The position numbers were made by a program, and so were the translations under genes. Below, piece after piece: positions 32,900-45,145 of a stretch of DNA of 64,000 nucleotides. The stretch's first letter is position 1; every line of letters begins with the position of its first letter. Under the pieces are notes generated by a model. It did no database searches. It had not been told where the DNA came from and saw only the letters and a program-made list of their open reading frames with translations. Source of the DNA: Erinaceus europaeus (Eukaryota > Chordata > Mammalia > Eulipotyphla > Erinaceidae); assembly GCF_950295315.1 (NCBI RefSeq), contig NC_080162.1, positions 67,431,760-67,495,759 on the forward strand, written 5' to 3'.

Positions 32900-33178
32900 T
32901 AGAAGCTGGGTGGTAATGCACTAGGTAAAGCACATCCATTACTATTTTCAAGGAGGTGAGTTCATGTCTCTGGTTTCTACCTACAGGGAGAAGCTTCATG
33001 AATGGTGAAGCAGTACTGCAGGTATCTCTTTCTCCCTCTTTCCTCTCATTTTCTCTATCTCTGTCAAAAATTTAAGCAGAGAGGAAATAAAAGGTGGGGA
33101 AAAGGCTTTTGGCAGATGTGGCTTCATTTTGTAAACACTAAGCCCCAGTGATAATCCTGGTAACAATAAAAAAAGTTG
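32900..33178 (+). mobile_element. tRNA-derived SINE, long form (family 1, older)
   Basis: AGCTGGGTGGTAATGCACTA head, CTACAGGGAGAAGCTTCATG and GCAGTACTGCAGGTATCTC, ending with a decayed extra module (AGCCCCAGTGATAATCCTGG). Confidence 0.75.
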
Positions 33179-33179
33179 A

Positions 33180-34035
33180 CAATGTTAAGAAAGAGATAAA
33201 GAAGTGAAGAGGGGCCTAAGATAATTCCCCTGGGAGAGCACACATTTTGTTATGTGTGAAAACCCAAAATGGATCACTACATGGGAGTACCTCTACAGGG
33301 AAAGTTTATCAAGCAGTGGAGCAGTGCAGCTGTGTCTTTTCTCTCTGGGAGTAGTGAAATTTGCAGGTGATGAGTCCTGGTGATAATTTTTTCAGCACAC
33401 ACGAAAAAGAAAGAAGGAAAATGAGGAAGGGGGAGGAAGAAGGGAAAGAGAAAGAAAATAATATATTCACCTTGAACTAATTTCATAATTTTTCAAAGAC
33501 AAAGAAGTAAAGCTCAGAAGTATGAGGCCCAACATTGCAGAATTAGTTTGGCATTAATTATGAAATGATTCCTTTCTCAGCGATATGCCACAAGCAGGCT
33601 TCATTCACCCTGTGCTCTCAATTTCCACATATATCGCAAGGAGCATTTCACTATCTCCATATCCACTCTTCAGTCACTAGTCAGCCTGTAAAAGCTGGAC
33701 TGACTTCCTAAGCCTAAATCATGCCGAGAATGTTTAGGCTGCCAAGTTTAAGCATAGATCCTCTTGCTAGAAGAGATTTTTAGTATTGTGTAGCCCAGAT
33801 GACTGAGTCATTTCCACTCCCTGCTATGGCCACTGCTTCAAACAGGACCTCATTTCACCCTCTCCCAAAGGAGATGAACCACTGATTCTGCTAAATGAAG
33901 GACTGCTGAGATTTTGAATGGCATTGCTAATAGTCCTCAAAGTTGGCCTTCACCTCTCTCAAAATTACACTTTAAAGAGAATCCTGCCCTCAGGGCTTGG
34001 TCCTGTTTGGTTAATTGCTTCTAATTTATGCTCAC
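33180..34035. other. Mostly unrecognised; possible SINE relic at 33280-33400
   Basis: GGAGTACCTCTACAGGGAAA...GCAGTGGAGCAGTGCAGC resembles a SINE middle. A GA-rich run at 33405-33460 is low complexity. The remainder shows nothing. Confidence 0.4.
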
Positions 34036-34064
34036 TTTGAATGCCTACTCTACAAGAACATTGC

Positions 34065-34212
34065 AACTTGGTCCCCACCTGCAGGGAGAAAGCTTTTCAA
34101 GCAATGAATCAGGTCTACAGGTATCTCTCTGTCTCTCTGTTTTTATCTCTATCCCCCTTCCTTCTCAATTCCCCTCTGTCCTATTAAATTCAATAAAGTT
34201 AAAAAAAATTTG
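34065..34212 (+). mobile_element. tRNA-derived SINE, 3' half
   Basis: TTGGTCCCCACCTGCAGGGA, GAATCAGGTCTACAGGTATC, TCCTATTAAATTCAATAAAG. The tRNA-like head is missing. Confidence 0.7.
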
Positions 34213-34403
34213 AAAAATAGAATAAACTCCTCTTGCTGGAAAAACTGATCCTATCCCGTGTTAAAACTAAAACTCAACAGAATCCTGATCAATATTCAGA
34301 AACAACTGTAAATTGATATGAATATGTTATTGAAGATAGGTTGGTAGGAATACACAAGAGCATTTCACTTTGAATATAGATTAAACTAAATTCAGAATAA
34401 CTT

Positions 34404-34632
34404 AAGAAGGCATGTGAAGCAATTACAGAAGCCAGACCTTCTACCTTCTGCAACCCACAATGACCCTGAGTCCATGCTCCCAGAGGGATAGAGAATGGGA
34501 AAGCTATCAGGGGCGGGGGTGGGATATGGAGATTGGGTGGTGGGAATTGTGTGGAGTTGTACCCCTCCTACCCTATGGTTTTGTTAATTAATCCTTTCTT
34601 AAATAAAAAAGAAAAAAAAAGAAGGCATGTGA
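34404..34632 (+). mobile_element. Family R retroposon, short copy with exact target duplication
   Basis: Insert 34418-34618 flanked by AAGAAGGCATGTGA at 34404-34417 and 34619-34632 (14 of 14). It starts at AGCAATTACAGAAGCC... and ends TTAAATAAAAAAGAAAAAAA. 5' truncation plus A-rich tail plus a 14-bp duplication is the hallmark of L1-type target-primed insertion. Confidence 0.92.
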
Positions 34633-34984
34633 TAAAGGCTATCTTTTATTTCACTTTGTTTATTCTTATTTTACTAAGTCATCCCATCCATAATGTGAGA
34701 ATAAGTCTGGCAATTTAAATTTTAAGTTAATCTTCTATTCCACTCTATCCTCCAAAGCTACACTTAACACCAGGAATATTAGCTTAAAAAAGACATCAAT
34801 GTTCATCTCTTTGATGCACTGTCTATGGAAAACTTTAATATAATAATACATGTAATGTAGAAACACCAATTTGGAAAACAATAGCAAGTTTGTTATGTGG
34901 CTTCATTTGAAACTATTAAAATGATACAGTAAGACAACTATAGAGAAGTACATTTACAGTATAGAACACAGTTATTTAAAATTG

Positions 34985-35150
34985 TGTTTTTGGCCTGGGA
35001 AGTGGAACAATGGTTAGCTCCAGACTTGTAAGCATGAGGTCTTGAGTTCAATCCTTAGAACACATATGCCAGAGTGTTGCTCTGCCCTCTCTTTATTTCT
35101 CTCTTCTCTTCTTTAACTCTCGCTTATAAATTAAATAAAAATAAATTATA
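34985..35150 (+). mobile_element. tRNA-derived SINE, family 2
   Basis: GGCCTGGGAAGTGGAACAAT head, AGCATGAGGTCTTGAGTTCA, CATATGCCAGAGTGTTGCTC and an AAATAAAAATAAA tail. Confidence 0.8.
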
Positions 35151-35470
35151 GGGGACAGGCAGTAGCGCAGCGGGTTAAGCACACATGGCAAGAAGTGCAA
35201 GGACTGGCTGGGTAAAGATCTTGGTTTGAGCCCCTGGCTCCCCACCTGTGGGAGTGAGGGCCTGCTTCACAGCTGGTTTAGCGGGTCTGCAGCTGTCTAT
35301 CTTTATCTCCCCATCTCTGTCTCCCCCTCCTCTCTCAGTTTTTCTCTGTCCTTTCCAACAACAGCACCACCAATGGCAACAATAATAACAAAAACAAGGG
35401 CAACAAAATGGGAAAAGTGGATTCACAGTGCAGGCACTGAGCCCCAGCAATAACCCTGGAGGCAAATATA
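35151..35470 (+). mobile_element. tRNA-derived SINE, long form of family 1
   Basis: GGCAGTAGCGCAGCGGGTTA head, GGTTTGAGCCCCTGGCTCCC, GGGCAACAAAATGGGAAAAG and GCACTGAGCCCCAGCAATAA, inserted at the tail of the family 2 copy. Confidence 0.9.
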
Positions 35471-35489
35471 TATTTTTTATATTCATCAG

Positions 35490-35660
35490 TCTACATTTCA
35501 TTTTCAGATAGAAGGAGAGAGAGATAGAAATAGAGAAGCAGAGGGAAAGATGCACAGTATCAAAGCTCCTCCACACATCTCCCTACCCGGGGTCAGGCTC
35601 CAACATGACTCCTGTGAATGAAAAAGCAGCATTGTTCATGTGATCTATCTTGGGAGCCCA
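35490..35660 (-). mobile_element. tRNA-derived SINE relic, antisense
   Basis: AGAAGGAGAGAGAGATAGAA and GGTCAGGCTCCAACATGACT in the expected order. Low certainty. Confidence 0.45.
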
Positions 35661-35664
35661 AAAG

Positions 35665-36330
35665 TAAGTATTATTAAAAAGAAATTATTTTAAAAACTCT
35701 GTTAAAGGCCTAAATTTATTCTGTTATAACACAGATCCTTGCTAGGAGCTTCAGACTGACATGTACATGATAGCAATTTGAGCCTCAGTTCATATCTTGT
35801 GGGAATTTGAAGCCTCTATTGGAATATAATAAAATCTTGTACCCTTATGGATTCTTCCAGGCCGGACAAATAATCAGGTAGTGTAAAGCAGATTAAAAAG
35901 TAAAAAAAAAAAAAAAAAAGAGGAAATTTTTTTAATCATACTTATTCCTCCTGTACAGATGGGAAAGACCAGAGATTCTGAGTAACTCATCATGTGGTCT
36001 TAGCCCTTCCCTTTAAGTAGCTTTTTAGTGCAGAATAATTTTGGAAAGGGAGATTGCCTTACCATTTTGGGCCTAGATTTAAGTACCGGTGCCACACAGA
36101 AACCACTTGGGAGGAATGCTATAATATTTATTCTTTCTCTATGTTTGCCTATATACTTCTCTTCTTTCTCCCTCCCTCACTCTCTCAGATACATGAGAAA
36201 GTTGGTGGAAGGAGCTGCATTGTGAATATACAAATCTCTAGAGTTACAGTATAAGTACATACACACATAAATACTTTGTTCCTTGAGGTAAAGTACCAAT
36301 TCTTGAGGGTGTTAATTGGATCACAGACCC
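35665..36330. other. No recognised feature
   Basis: AT-rich spacer with a long A-run at 35903-35920. Confidence 0.5.
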
Positions 36331-36334
36331 CATT

Positions 36335-36480
36335 TTATTTTAAAGATCATTTATTTATTTATTTATTATAAAGGTAAGAGGAGAGAGAGAAAGAACTAGA
36401 CATCACTCTGGTACATGTACTGCCAGGGATTGAACTCAGGACATAATCCTTTATCCACTGTGCTACCTCCCAGACCATAG
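36335..36480 (-). mobile_element. tRNA-derived SINE, family 2, antisense
   Basis: (TTTA)n reversed tail at 36347-36366, ATCACTCTGGTACATGTACT, GGGATTGAACTCAGGACAT and TGTGCTACCTCCCAGACC. Confidence 0.85.
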
Positions 36481-36481
36481 A

Positions 36482-37460
36482 CCCCAATAATTTTAAAGAG
36501 ATGACAGGGTTTGAAATTCACATCTACTGAGAAATTTAAGGTCTGCAAGTTTTGTAGGTGGCAATAAGCTAGATAATGGTCTTCTGATTGATTATGTTTA
36601 GTAAGAGAATTTCTCTCAAAATGAGGCCCTAATATATCAAAATAACATCGATGAATATTTTAGAAACAAAATGTCTTAGTCACTTTATACCCACTCTTTG
36701 CTCTTTATAGCAGTTCTACATACTCTAAAATAAATCTAATTTTCTATGGAACTCAGGTGGAAATTACAGAGAACTCAAGAAGAAAATTTTAAACAAATCT
36801 TTGAAAAAAATTTTAAAAGGTTCCCACCCTCTTTAATGTGTCTACTCTAATTTATATATATATGTATATTCCACAATAAATTGTCCACACTTTGTAATCT
36901 TATTTACATTTAATTATGACTTTGGAGATAACCAAACTTATTGTTATGGCTGTTTTCATCCTAGTTTGGCTTGCCCATTCTTCATTGTAGAGTCCAGATT
37001 TTATTATTTAGTACTTTCCCTGACAACAAAAATCATCACATGAATTTATTTAAAAAATTTAATCTGTAGATATACCAGTTTTCTTTCAGGTGTCAAGTCC
37101 TACATACCTCTTTTGGGGAACATTTCTATTAAACTGGCAACAAAAGACCACATATTCTACTCTCTTTAACTCTTAATTCTCTGATTTAGCAAAATTCTCC
37201 AACTATCAATAAAAACATAACCAGTTCCGTTCTGACCAGCCCTTCACACTCATCATACTACTGATCCCAGTCAGACCAGTTATTGTAGATACTAATAGTT
37301 CATGACAAAGAAATAACTAACCTTTGCTTGAAATTATTTTCTGAAGAATATTATTCTAAGCACACTTGAATCGTTTGGACTCAAAACTGATTTCTGTTGT
37401 GCTGACCTCCATCTTCTGTCAGAAATAGATAAATAGGCATACTTCACTCATTTGTATTAA
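36482..37460. other. No recognised feature
   Basis: AT-rich, apparently single-copy. Confidence 0.5.
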
Positions 37461-37464
37461 GTTC

Positions 37465-37600
37465 TCCTAGGCCAGAAGTGGTACAATGGGTCAAGAGTCA
37501 GACTTCTCAAGTTTAAGATCCCGAGCTTGAGCTCCAGCATAACGAATGATACTCTGATTTTCTCTCAAATAAAGACATACATAAATAAATATCTTTAAAG
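37465..37600 (+). mobile_element. tRNA-derived SINE, family 2, diverged
   Basis: GGCCAGAAGTGGTACAATGG head, CTCAAGTTTAAGATCCCGAG and an AAATAAAGACATAC tail. Confidence 0.65.
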
Positions 37601-37604
37601 TATT

Positions 37605-38555
37605 AATCATCACAGTTAGACTAGAAGTTTAAGAAAGTGAACTTCTCCAGAACTGAGTGATTTTATACACACATTTCTATCTCTTTTCCCTGTCTCCACC
37701 CGCCCCCACTCTGTTATGATGTTGGGACTGGAAATGCAAGATACTCAAAAGATTACTCAGAATGATGAGTTTGATATCTGACTAAGAGCCTGGAGCTTAC
37801 TTTCCTGAACAACATGCACCACTTTAGGAAAGGAGCAGCTTGGCAAAAGTCTTTCCTTCAAGTCCCAAGTCCTTTTATTAACAAGTTTTACAAAACACCC
37901 AAAATTCCTGATACACAGGGGGTAGATTCAGGTGGGAAGCAGAACAAACAGTGGAGTAAGTGATTAAACAGCTTAAAATGTAGGGTGTGGTAACTAAATC
38001 TAAAGAGAGTAGACTTACATTCAGTATATGAATGACTACTTATTCCTCTCCCACATTCAAAGTTCAGACTTTTCATCTTGGAGCTATGTTGTCCTTGAGA
38101 TTTTACTCAGTAGCCCCGCTATATTTAAGAAATATTCCGGTAACTTACTGGAAAGTGAGTCTTTCAAGAACTGGGTTAAATATAAGCCTCAATTTATAGA
38201 CATTTGTTTCCCAACATTTCTTTCTCTCTCCCTCTTTCTTTCTTTTAGACAAAGACAGAGAGGGAGAAAGAGCATGAAAGAAATCACAACACCATTATTA
38301 AAATTTTAAAAAGAGCTATCTTAAAACACCACAAGGGTATAAGTGTTCTACCACTGACCTACTGATTCAGTCCAGACATTTCTCTGTATGTAACTGTAAT
38401 ATACTTGAGCTATCTTTTCTAGGCTCATACCTGTTAGTACCTTAAGGAAAACAAACAAAACAACAGGGCTTTGCTTATATTTATTATTTATATTTTCCTC
38501 TTATTTATTCATTTTTATGTAGTGCTGGAGCCTAGCACATGTGCAATAGTACTAA
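37605..38555. other. No recognised feature
   Basis: AT-rich spacer. Frames at 37888-38076 (minus) and 38028-38309 (plus) overlap in opposite sense and lack domains. Confidence 0.45.
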
Positions 38556-38559
38556 CTCA

Positions 38560-38790
38560 GTCAGCTTTTACATTCTTTATGAAGAGGGAGAGAGAGAGAG
38601 AGAGAGAGAGAGATACTCCTCAGAGGGAGGAAAAACACCACAGCATCATTTTACCATCCATAGAGCTCCCTTGAAGTTGTTCATGTCTCTCCCATGTGTT
38701 GACAGTGATCAAATCTAGACTCTGAATTCAAGGTCTTGTGCAATATAAGTCACAGGATCTACTGGGTGAACTAGCTTCAGGTCCCCAAAT
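38560..38790 (-). mobile_element. tRNA-derived SINE relic, antisense, with (GA)n
   Basis: A (GA)n at 38588-38613 sits where family 1 has its purine stretch; AAGGTCTTGTGCAATATAAG follows as a decayed head. Confidence 0.5.
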
Positions 38791-38974
38791 TTCTCTCTGG
38801 TAACTGAGAAGGCTGAAATTAATGAAGACCCTCAAGCAATAGTCAATCAGACAAATGTAACCACTTGAGGGAGCCCTAGTGAAACCAATAGAAGAATCAC
38901 TCTATAGCCCACATAATCTTGATAAATAATAAATCCGTTTAAGTACAGCAGGTTTGAGTGATTTTTTAAAAGAT

Positions 38975-39255
38975 TTTTAAAAATATATATTTATTTATTT
39001 ATTCCCTTTTGTTGCTCTTGTTGTTTTATTGTTTTTGATATTGATGTTGTTGTTGTTGGGTAGGACAGAGAGAAATTGGAGAGAGGAAGGGAAGACAGAG
39101 AGGGGGAGAAAAAGACACTTGCAGACCTGCTTCACCGCTTGTGAGGCAACTCCACTGCAGGTGGGGAGCCGGGGCTCGAACAGGGATCCTTACTCAAGTC
39201 CTTGCGCTTTCCGCTATGTGTGCTTAACCCATTGCGCTACCGCCCGACTCCCAGG
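38975..39255 (-). mobile_element. tRNA-derived SINE, family 1, antisense, near full length
   Basis: TTTATTTATTTATTCCCTTT, TTGTTGTTGTTGGGTAGGAC, GGGGCTCGAACAGGGATCC and CTTAACCCATTGCGCTACCG. Confidence 0.92.
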
Positions 39256-39370
39256 TTTGGATGATTTTTATAATCAGTTGATAACTGATAGATCATCTCT
39301 TCAAACAACAAGTTTACAGTGGAATTATGAATATTTTCCTGGTCACTTTCTTTGGTCTTTTGGGAACCTT

Positions 39371-41820
39371 ACACTTTTTTATTTTGTTTTATTTTACTTA
39401 TTTATTTATTTTCTAATTCCTTTATTGGAGAACTAATGTTTTACATTCAACAGTAAATAAAATAGTTTGTACATGCATAACATTTCCCAGTTTTCCATAT
39501 AACAATACAACTCCACTAGGTCCAATGTCATTTTTTTTTTGGACCTTTATTGCCCCCGCCCCATCCAAATCTTTTACTTTGGTGCAATATGCCAATTCCA
39601 GTTTAGGTTCTACTTCTGTTTTCTCTTCTGATATTGTTTTTCAACTTCTTCGTGAGAGTGAGATCATCCCATATTCATCCTTCTGTTTCTGACTTATATC
39701 ACTTAACATGATTTTTCCAAGATCAGATGAAAATGTGAAATCACCATTTTTTATAGCTGAGTAGTATTCCATTGCGTATATATACCACAGCTTGCTCAGC
39801 CACTCATTTGTTGTTGGACACCTGGGTGGCTTCCCAGTTTTGGCTATTACAAATTGTGCTGCTAGGAACATTAAGTGTACACAGATCTTTTTGGATGGGT
39901 GTGTTGGGTTCCTTAGGATATATCCCCAGGAGAGGAATTGCAGGATCATAGGGAAGGTCCATTTCTAGCCTTCTGAGAGTTCTCCAGACTGTTCTCCACA
40001 GAGGTTGGACCAATCTATATTCCCACCAGCAGTGAAAAAGAGTTCCTTTGACCCCACAACCTCTCCAGCATTTGATGCTACTACTTTTTCTGATGTATGA
40101 CATTCTCACAGGAGTGAAGCGGTATCTCATTGTTGTCTTGATTGGCATTTATCTGACAATCAAAGACTTGGAGCATTTTCTCATGTGTATCTAGGCCCTT
40201 TGGATTTCTTCCGTGATGAATATTCTGTCCATGTCCTCTCTTCATTTTTGGATGGGGTTATTTGTTTTCTTGTTGTTGAGTTTGGTAAGCTCTTTATATA
40301 TTTTTGTTATTAGCCTCTTGTCTGATGTATGACATGTAAAGATCTCCTATTCTGAGAGGGGTAGTGGTTTCTTTTGCTGTGCAGAAGCTTTTAAATTTTA
40401 TGTAGTCCCATAGGTTTATGCTTACCTTAGTCTTCTTTGTAACTGAATTTGTTTAATTGAAGATGTCTTTAAAATTTATGTGGAAAAGTGTTCTGCCAAT
40501 ATTTTCCTCTAAGTATCTGGTAGTTTCTGGTCTAGCATTCAAGTCCTTGATCCACTGGGAATTTACTTTTGTATTTGGTGAAATATAGGGGTTCTGTTTC
40601 ATTCTTCTGCATGTTTCAACCCATATTTTCCAACACCATTTGTTAAAGAGACTCTGCTTTCTCCATTTAATAGTCTGGGTACCTTTGTCAAAGATTAGAT
40701 CTCCAGAGGTGTGAGGGCTTACTTCTGGGCTCTCAATTCTATTCCACTGTTCAATGTGTCTATTCATGTTCCCATACCAAGCAATTTTTTTAATTTAATT
40801 TTATTTTATTTAAGAAAGGATTAATTAACAAAACCATAGGGTAGGAGGGGAACAATTCCACACAATTCCCACCACCCAATCTCCATATCCCACCCCCTCC
40901 CCTGATAGCTTTCCCATTCTCTATCCCTCCGGGAGCATGGACCCAGGGTCATTGTGGGTTGCAGAAGGTAGAAGGTCTGGCTTCTGTAATTGCTTCCCTG
41001 CTGAACATGGGCGTTGACTGGTCGGTCCATACTCCCAGTCTGCCTCTCTCTTTCCCTAGTAGGGTGTGTCTCTGGGAAGCAGAGCTCTAGGACATATTGG
41101 TGGGGTCTTCAGTCCAGGGAAGCCTGGCCGGCATCCTGATGACATCTGGAACCTGGTGACTGAAAAGAGAGTTAACATACGAAGCCAAACAAATTGTTGA
41201 GCAATCATGAACCCAAAACCAAGCAATTTTTATGACAATTGCCCTATAATACAATTTGAGATTTTGGAGTGTGATGCCTCCAGGTCCGTTCTTCCTTCTC
41301 AAGATTTTTTTTTTTTTTTTTTTTTTGCAATTCTAGGTCTTTTCTGGTTCCAGGTATACATTTGTAGCATTTGTTCCATTCTCCTACAAAATGTGGTTGG
41401 GATCTTGATGGGGATAGCATTAAATTGTATATATCTCTGGGTAGTGTATTCATTTTAATTATGTTAACTCTTCCAACTCATGAACATGGAATATCTTTCC
41501 ATTTCTTTGTGTCTTTTTTAATTTCCTTCAGTAGTAACTCATAATTTTCAGTATACAAGTCTTTCACTTCCTTGGTTAGGTTTATTCCTAGATATTTTAT
41601 TGTTTTTGTTGTTATAATAAAAGGAATTGGTTTCTGAATTTCATCTTCTTCCAACTTAGTGTTTGCATAGAACAATGTCACTGACTTTTGAGTGTTAATT
41701 TTGTAGCATGACACCTTACTGTATTGCCTGATGATTTCCAAAAGTTTTTTGCTGGATTCCTTAAGCTTTTCTATGTATACTATCATGTCATCTGCAAATA
41801 GGAAACCTAACACTTTTTTA
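39371..41820 (-). mobile_element. L1 retrotransposon, 5' truncated, with target duplication
   Basis: Insert 39382-41809 flanked by ACACTTTTTTA at 39371-39381 and 41810-41820. The minus strand starts in the RT domain (FADDMIVYIE with the catalytic ADD), runs through the ORF2 C-terminus (NEWLSKLWYIYAMEYYSAIK) and ends in a 3' UTR with a tail at about 39400-39425. ORF2 has several stops and shifts and carries a nested R copy (40790-41217), so it is dead. Fairly similar to intact mammalian L1 by eye. Confidence 0.92.
40776..41231 (-). mobile_element. Family R retroposon nested in the L1
   Basis: Insert about 40790-41217 flanked by ACCAAGCAATTTTT at 40776-40789 and 41218-41231. Removing one copy restores the L1 reading (CCATACCAAGCAATTTTT then ATGACAATTGCC). 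The insert, read on the minus strand, starts at the TGATTGCTCAACAATTTG block and ends in a T-rich (plus) tail. It shows that R was active after this L1 landed. Confidence 0.93.
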
Positions 41821-41842
41821 ATAGCTTTATTTTAAATAAAGC

Positions 41843-42060
41843 AGGGGCTGGGTATTGCACCTGCTTGAGTGCACATGTTACAGTGCACAAGGACCCAGGT
41901 TTAAGCTGCCAGTCCCCATTTGCAGGGGGAAAACTTTGCGAGAGGTGAAATAGGCCTGCAGGTATCTCTCTCCTTCTCTGTCTCCCCCTACCATCTCAGT
42001 TTCTGACTATCCAACAAATCAAGATAATAAAAAAATTATAAAATAAGTAAAATAAAAATT
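41843..42060 (+). mobile_element. tRNA-derived SINE (family 1, older)
   Basis: GGGGCTGGGTATTGCACCTG head, CCAGTCCCCATTTGCAGGGG, CTGCAGGTATCTCTCTCC and an AAATAAGTAAAATAAA tail. Confidence 0.8.
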
Positions 42061-42064
42061 ATTT

Positions 42065-42288
42065 TAAATAAAGCTTGTATTTATTTTATTTGATAGGACA
42101 AAGAGAAATTAAGAAGTACAGGGAACATAGAGGGAGGGAAAAATGGGCTCCTGCTGCAGCCCAGTTTAACTGCTTATGAAGCTCCACCCACCCCCACCCC
42201 ATGGGTGGGGACTGGTGCCTAGAACCTGGGTCCTTGTGTATTGTAATGTTTGCACTTAACCTGGTGCACCACTGCTTAAACCCCATAT
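42065..42288 (-). mobile_element. tRNA-derived SINE (family 1, older), antisense
   Basis: TATTTATTTTATTTGATAGG, ATGGGTGGGGACTGGTGCC, TTGTGTATTGTAATGTTTGC and ACCTGGTGCACCACTGCTT. It lies tail to tail with the previous SINE. Confidence 0.8.
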
Positions 42289-42289
42289 C

Positions 42290-43685
42290 TCATACTTTTA
42301 AGGAGTTTACCTTTAAGAAAATTTACTGACAAGAAAAATAAAAACTTTAGGACAGAATCACAATATGTAATGGAGAGTTCAACATAGGAGAGCACATTGT
42401 GTTAAAAGGAAAATTCGAAATAAGCACACACACAACTGAAGCTGGCCACCAGTCTGCTGCATGAATTCTGAAACTATTTCTCAAAGACAAGGGCAATCTC
42501 CCTCAGAGATCAGAATTAGTATTCTGAGGAAGTACATTTCCCTGGCCAATTTTGCTGTTTAGATGTTACAATCTGTGTATATAATGTCCATCCCAAAAGA
42601 CTTGAAAAATGTAAGCACTGCCACATACTTACAAAATAGAGTTGGTTATTAATACCCTACACAACTAAACCTAGAAAAAAATTAGATTCAAAAGAAGATA
42701 CTCATCCAGTAGAAGCAGAAACTGCTCATGGGATCGTCGGAAAAGATGAATAACTAGCACAAGTAAAGCCTGCACGCCTCTTGTTAGTATATTGCTTCAT
42801 ACATGAAATATACACAGGAAACAAGACCGCACCCACCTGATAAATCACTTCAGAAGACAGCACCTCATCAACAAGGATTCCCTCAATAACCACCTACCCT
42901 GAAGGCTTCATTTGGGGAAGTAAACCTCAAGATTTAGTATCGGTCCTTCTCAACCATGTATTTGCAGATAACGGCGTTCTCTGACAGCTCTAATTGAAGA
43001 CACTGGAGTTGAATTAAAAATATAAAACACCAACAAATCCCTTAGGAAACTTAACAAATCTCTCATGGTAGAAAAGCAACAAGCACCAAATTTATAATTT
43101 TTATGTTAGTTTTTTTTGGGGGGTTATACATTATTAAAACTTATTGAAAGGGCAGAATTGAGTTTATCCTTCTTCACAACTCCTGTTTTCTCTTTGCACT
43201 TCCCTCAGCAGAGCCTATAAAATGGGCTTGAGCAGGTTCTCGTTAACTGTGGTTCATTTTAATTCCTGGTTCTCTTGCAAAAAAAAAATGATCTATGTAG
43301 GTTCTCAGTCCCGGAAAGAAAATGTCACAAAAGTATGCTTACCACTGTTTAATTAAAAACAAACAGGCAAATGAATGAATGAATAAATAAATATATAAAA
43401 TGCACCCTGCAGTTTACAGCGAAAGTTAAGGTAGTCATTTACGTCATGTGGACACATTTCTTCACTAAACAATGCTTTATTCTCAAACACTGTTTGCTCA
43501 TATCTTATAAAAATGTTGCATGTTAACAGGAAAAGTGGTGGCATGTTTTAGAGTGTTTTCCTCTATCCCAACTAAACTGGAGTGTAGCCTGCCTTAATTT
43601 TTGTGGCAAAAAAGAAGAGACAAATTATCCAGAATTCTGATTCTAAAGTCCATGTCTTTCATTAGAGAGAAAAACTGACCACAAT
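42290..43685. other. No recognised feature
   Basis: The longest stretch without a recognisable repeat in the second half; 42420-43010 is the least AT-rich part. No open frame or splice-bounded exon that I can support. Confidence 0.45.
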
Positions 43686-43694
43686 TTATAGGAT

Positions 43695-43925
43695 AAGGGA
43701 CTGAGTGGTGGCACACCTAGTTAAGTGCACATACTATAATGCACAAGGATTGGGGATCAAGTCCCTGGTCTCATCCTACAGAAAAATTTCACAAGTGGGA
43801 AAGTACGGCTTCAGGGGCCTCTCTTCCTCTCTCTCCCTCTCTGTCTCCTCCTTCTCTCTCGATTTCTGTCTGTTTCTATTAAGTAAAGAATAAATTTTAA
43901 CCATTTAAATAAATGAATAAATACT
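43695..43925 (+). mobile_element. tRNA-derived SINE (family 1, older)
   Basis: GGGACTGAGTGGTGGCACAC head, CAGAAAAATTTCACAAGTGG, CTCGATTTCTGTCTGTTTCT and an AATAAATGAATAAATA tail, followed by an AT-rich run to 43975. Confidence 0.8.
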
Positions 43926-43979
43926 TTTTATATATATAAATATATATACATATGTATTATATATATGTATATAGTAAAT

Positions 43980-44985
43980 TGAGAGGTTATGATAGACCCA
44001 TCTTTCTGATCAACACTACACTGAAAATAAACTGAAATGGAATCTCTTATCTCATAATTGAATTAATTAAAACTCATTTTCGAGAAAAAGAAATTTAACT
44101 CAACCTGACTTTCTAAATGGCAAGATATACAATTAAAAGCATATAAGAATTTCTGGTGTGGCTGACACTTTCAAGATAATCTCCCTTTTTCACATTTTGA
44201 CACTGTTATCTTGAGTGCTGACTTTCTTCTCCAAAGGACTTTTCTTGTGCATGGGGAAGATGAGGAGAAGTGCTAGCTTATATTTTATACACTAGGAAAT
44301 GTTGACAGAAGAAAGTACCTCTTGTTTTAGAATTGATGGAAACGGTTTGGATCTCTCGTTGGTCTAAGCTGAGTCAGGTTTGCGTTCAGCAGTCGATCAC
44401 TGAAGTCAGGGAACAGAACACTCTGATGTGTCAGGCTTTGGTTTTGTGTTAGGGTTGTTGCCCTCAGAAACAGATTCTGAGCCCTGGTTCTCAGTGAAAA
44501 CAATCTATTCGAAGTTGCAAAGAACGTCGGTAGGTGATCAGGATGTCAGACTATAAAAGGTGCAGAATCAGATATCAGAGAGAAATATAGCTTAACATTA
44601 CTGGATTACTCTATAGCAAAACAAATATGTAAGAATTATATCTATCAATAAGTAAGATACTTAGGCATAGATTTGGGGGTATTTGTACCTCAGTATCTGC
44701 CAGATACTAGGTAAAGACTTCATACTAGGAATTTTATCCAGTTAGATATGTTCCACCTTCCTTGTATGTGTGCACAATAGGTTTTATCAACATGAAATAA
44801 GTCTTTCAACAATTGTTCTTTTGTTCTCTACTGGAAACCAATATCATAGACATAGACACAGAGAGGGGATCTGAAAATGTATAGGTAGACCATCAATAGA
44901 GTTATTATAGGCCCTGCCCTACATCTTGTTGGGGGGATGGAGTAGTGTGTGAGCACCATCCAAAACATATCTAATAAGAGTGGAG
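43980..44985. other. No recognised feature
   Basis: Apparently single-copy. No gene or repeat signal. Confidence 0.5.
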
Positions 44986-44987
44986 GA

Positions 44988-45145
44988 GGGAGGGCTGGGC
45001 AGTGGTGCAGCAGGTTAAGCACACATGGCAAGAATAACAAGGACCCAGTTTAAAATAGCCTCCAGGAGCAGTGGATTCTTAGTGCAGACACGGAAACAGT
45101 GGTAACCCTGGAGGCAAAAAAATAATAATAAAATAATAAAAAAGT
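44988..45145 (+). mobile_element. tRNA-derived SINE, long form with the middle deleted
   Basis: Head GGGCTGGGCAGTGGTGCAGC joined directly to the extra module GCCTCCAGGAGCAGTGGATT; the CACCTGCAG/CT-rich middle is absent. The tail is AATAATAATAAAATAA. Confidence 0.8.
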
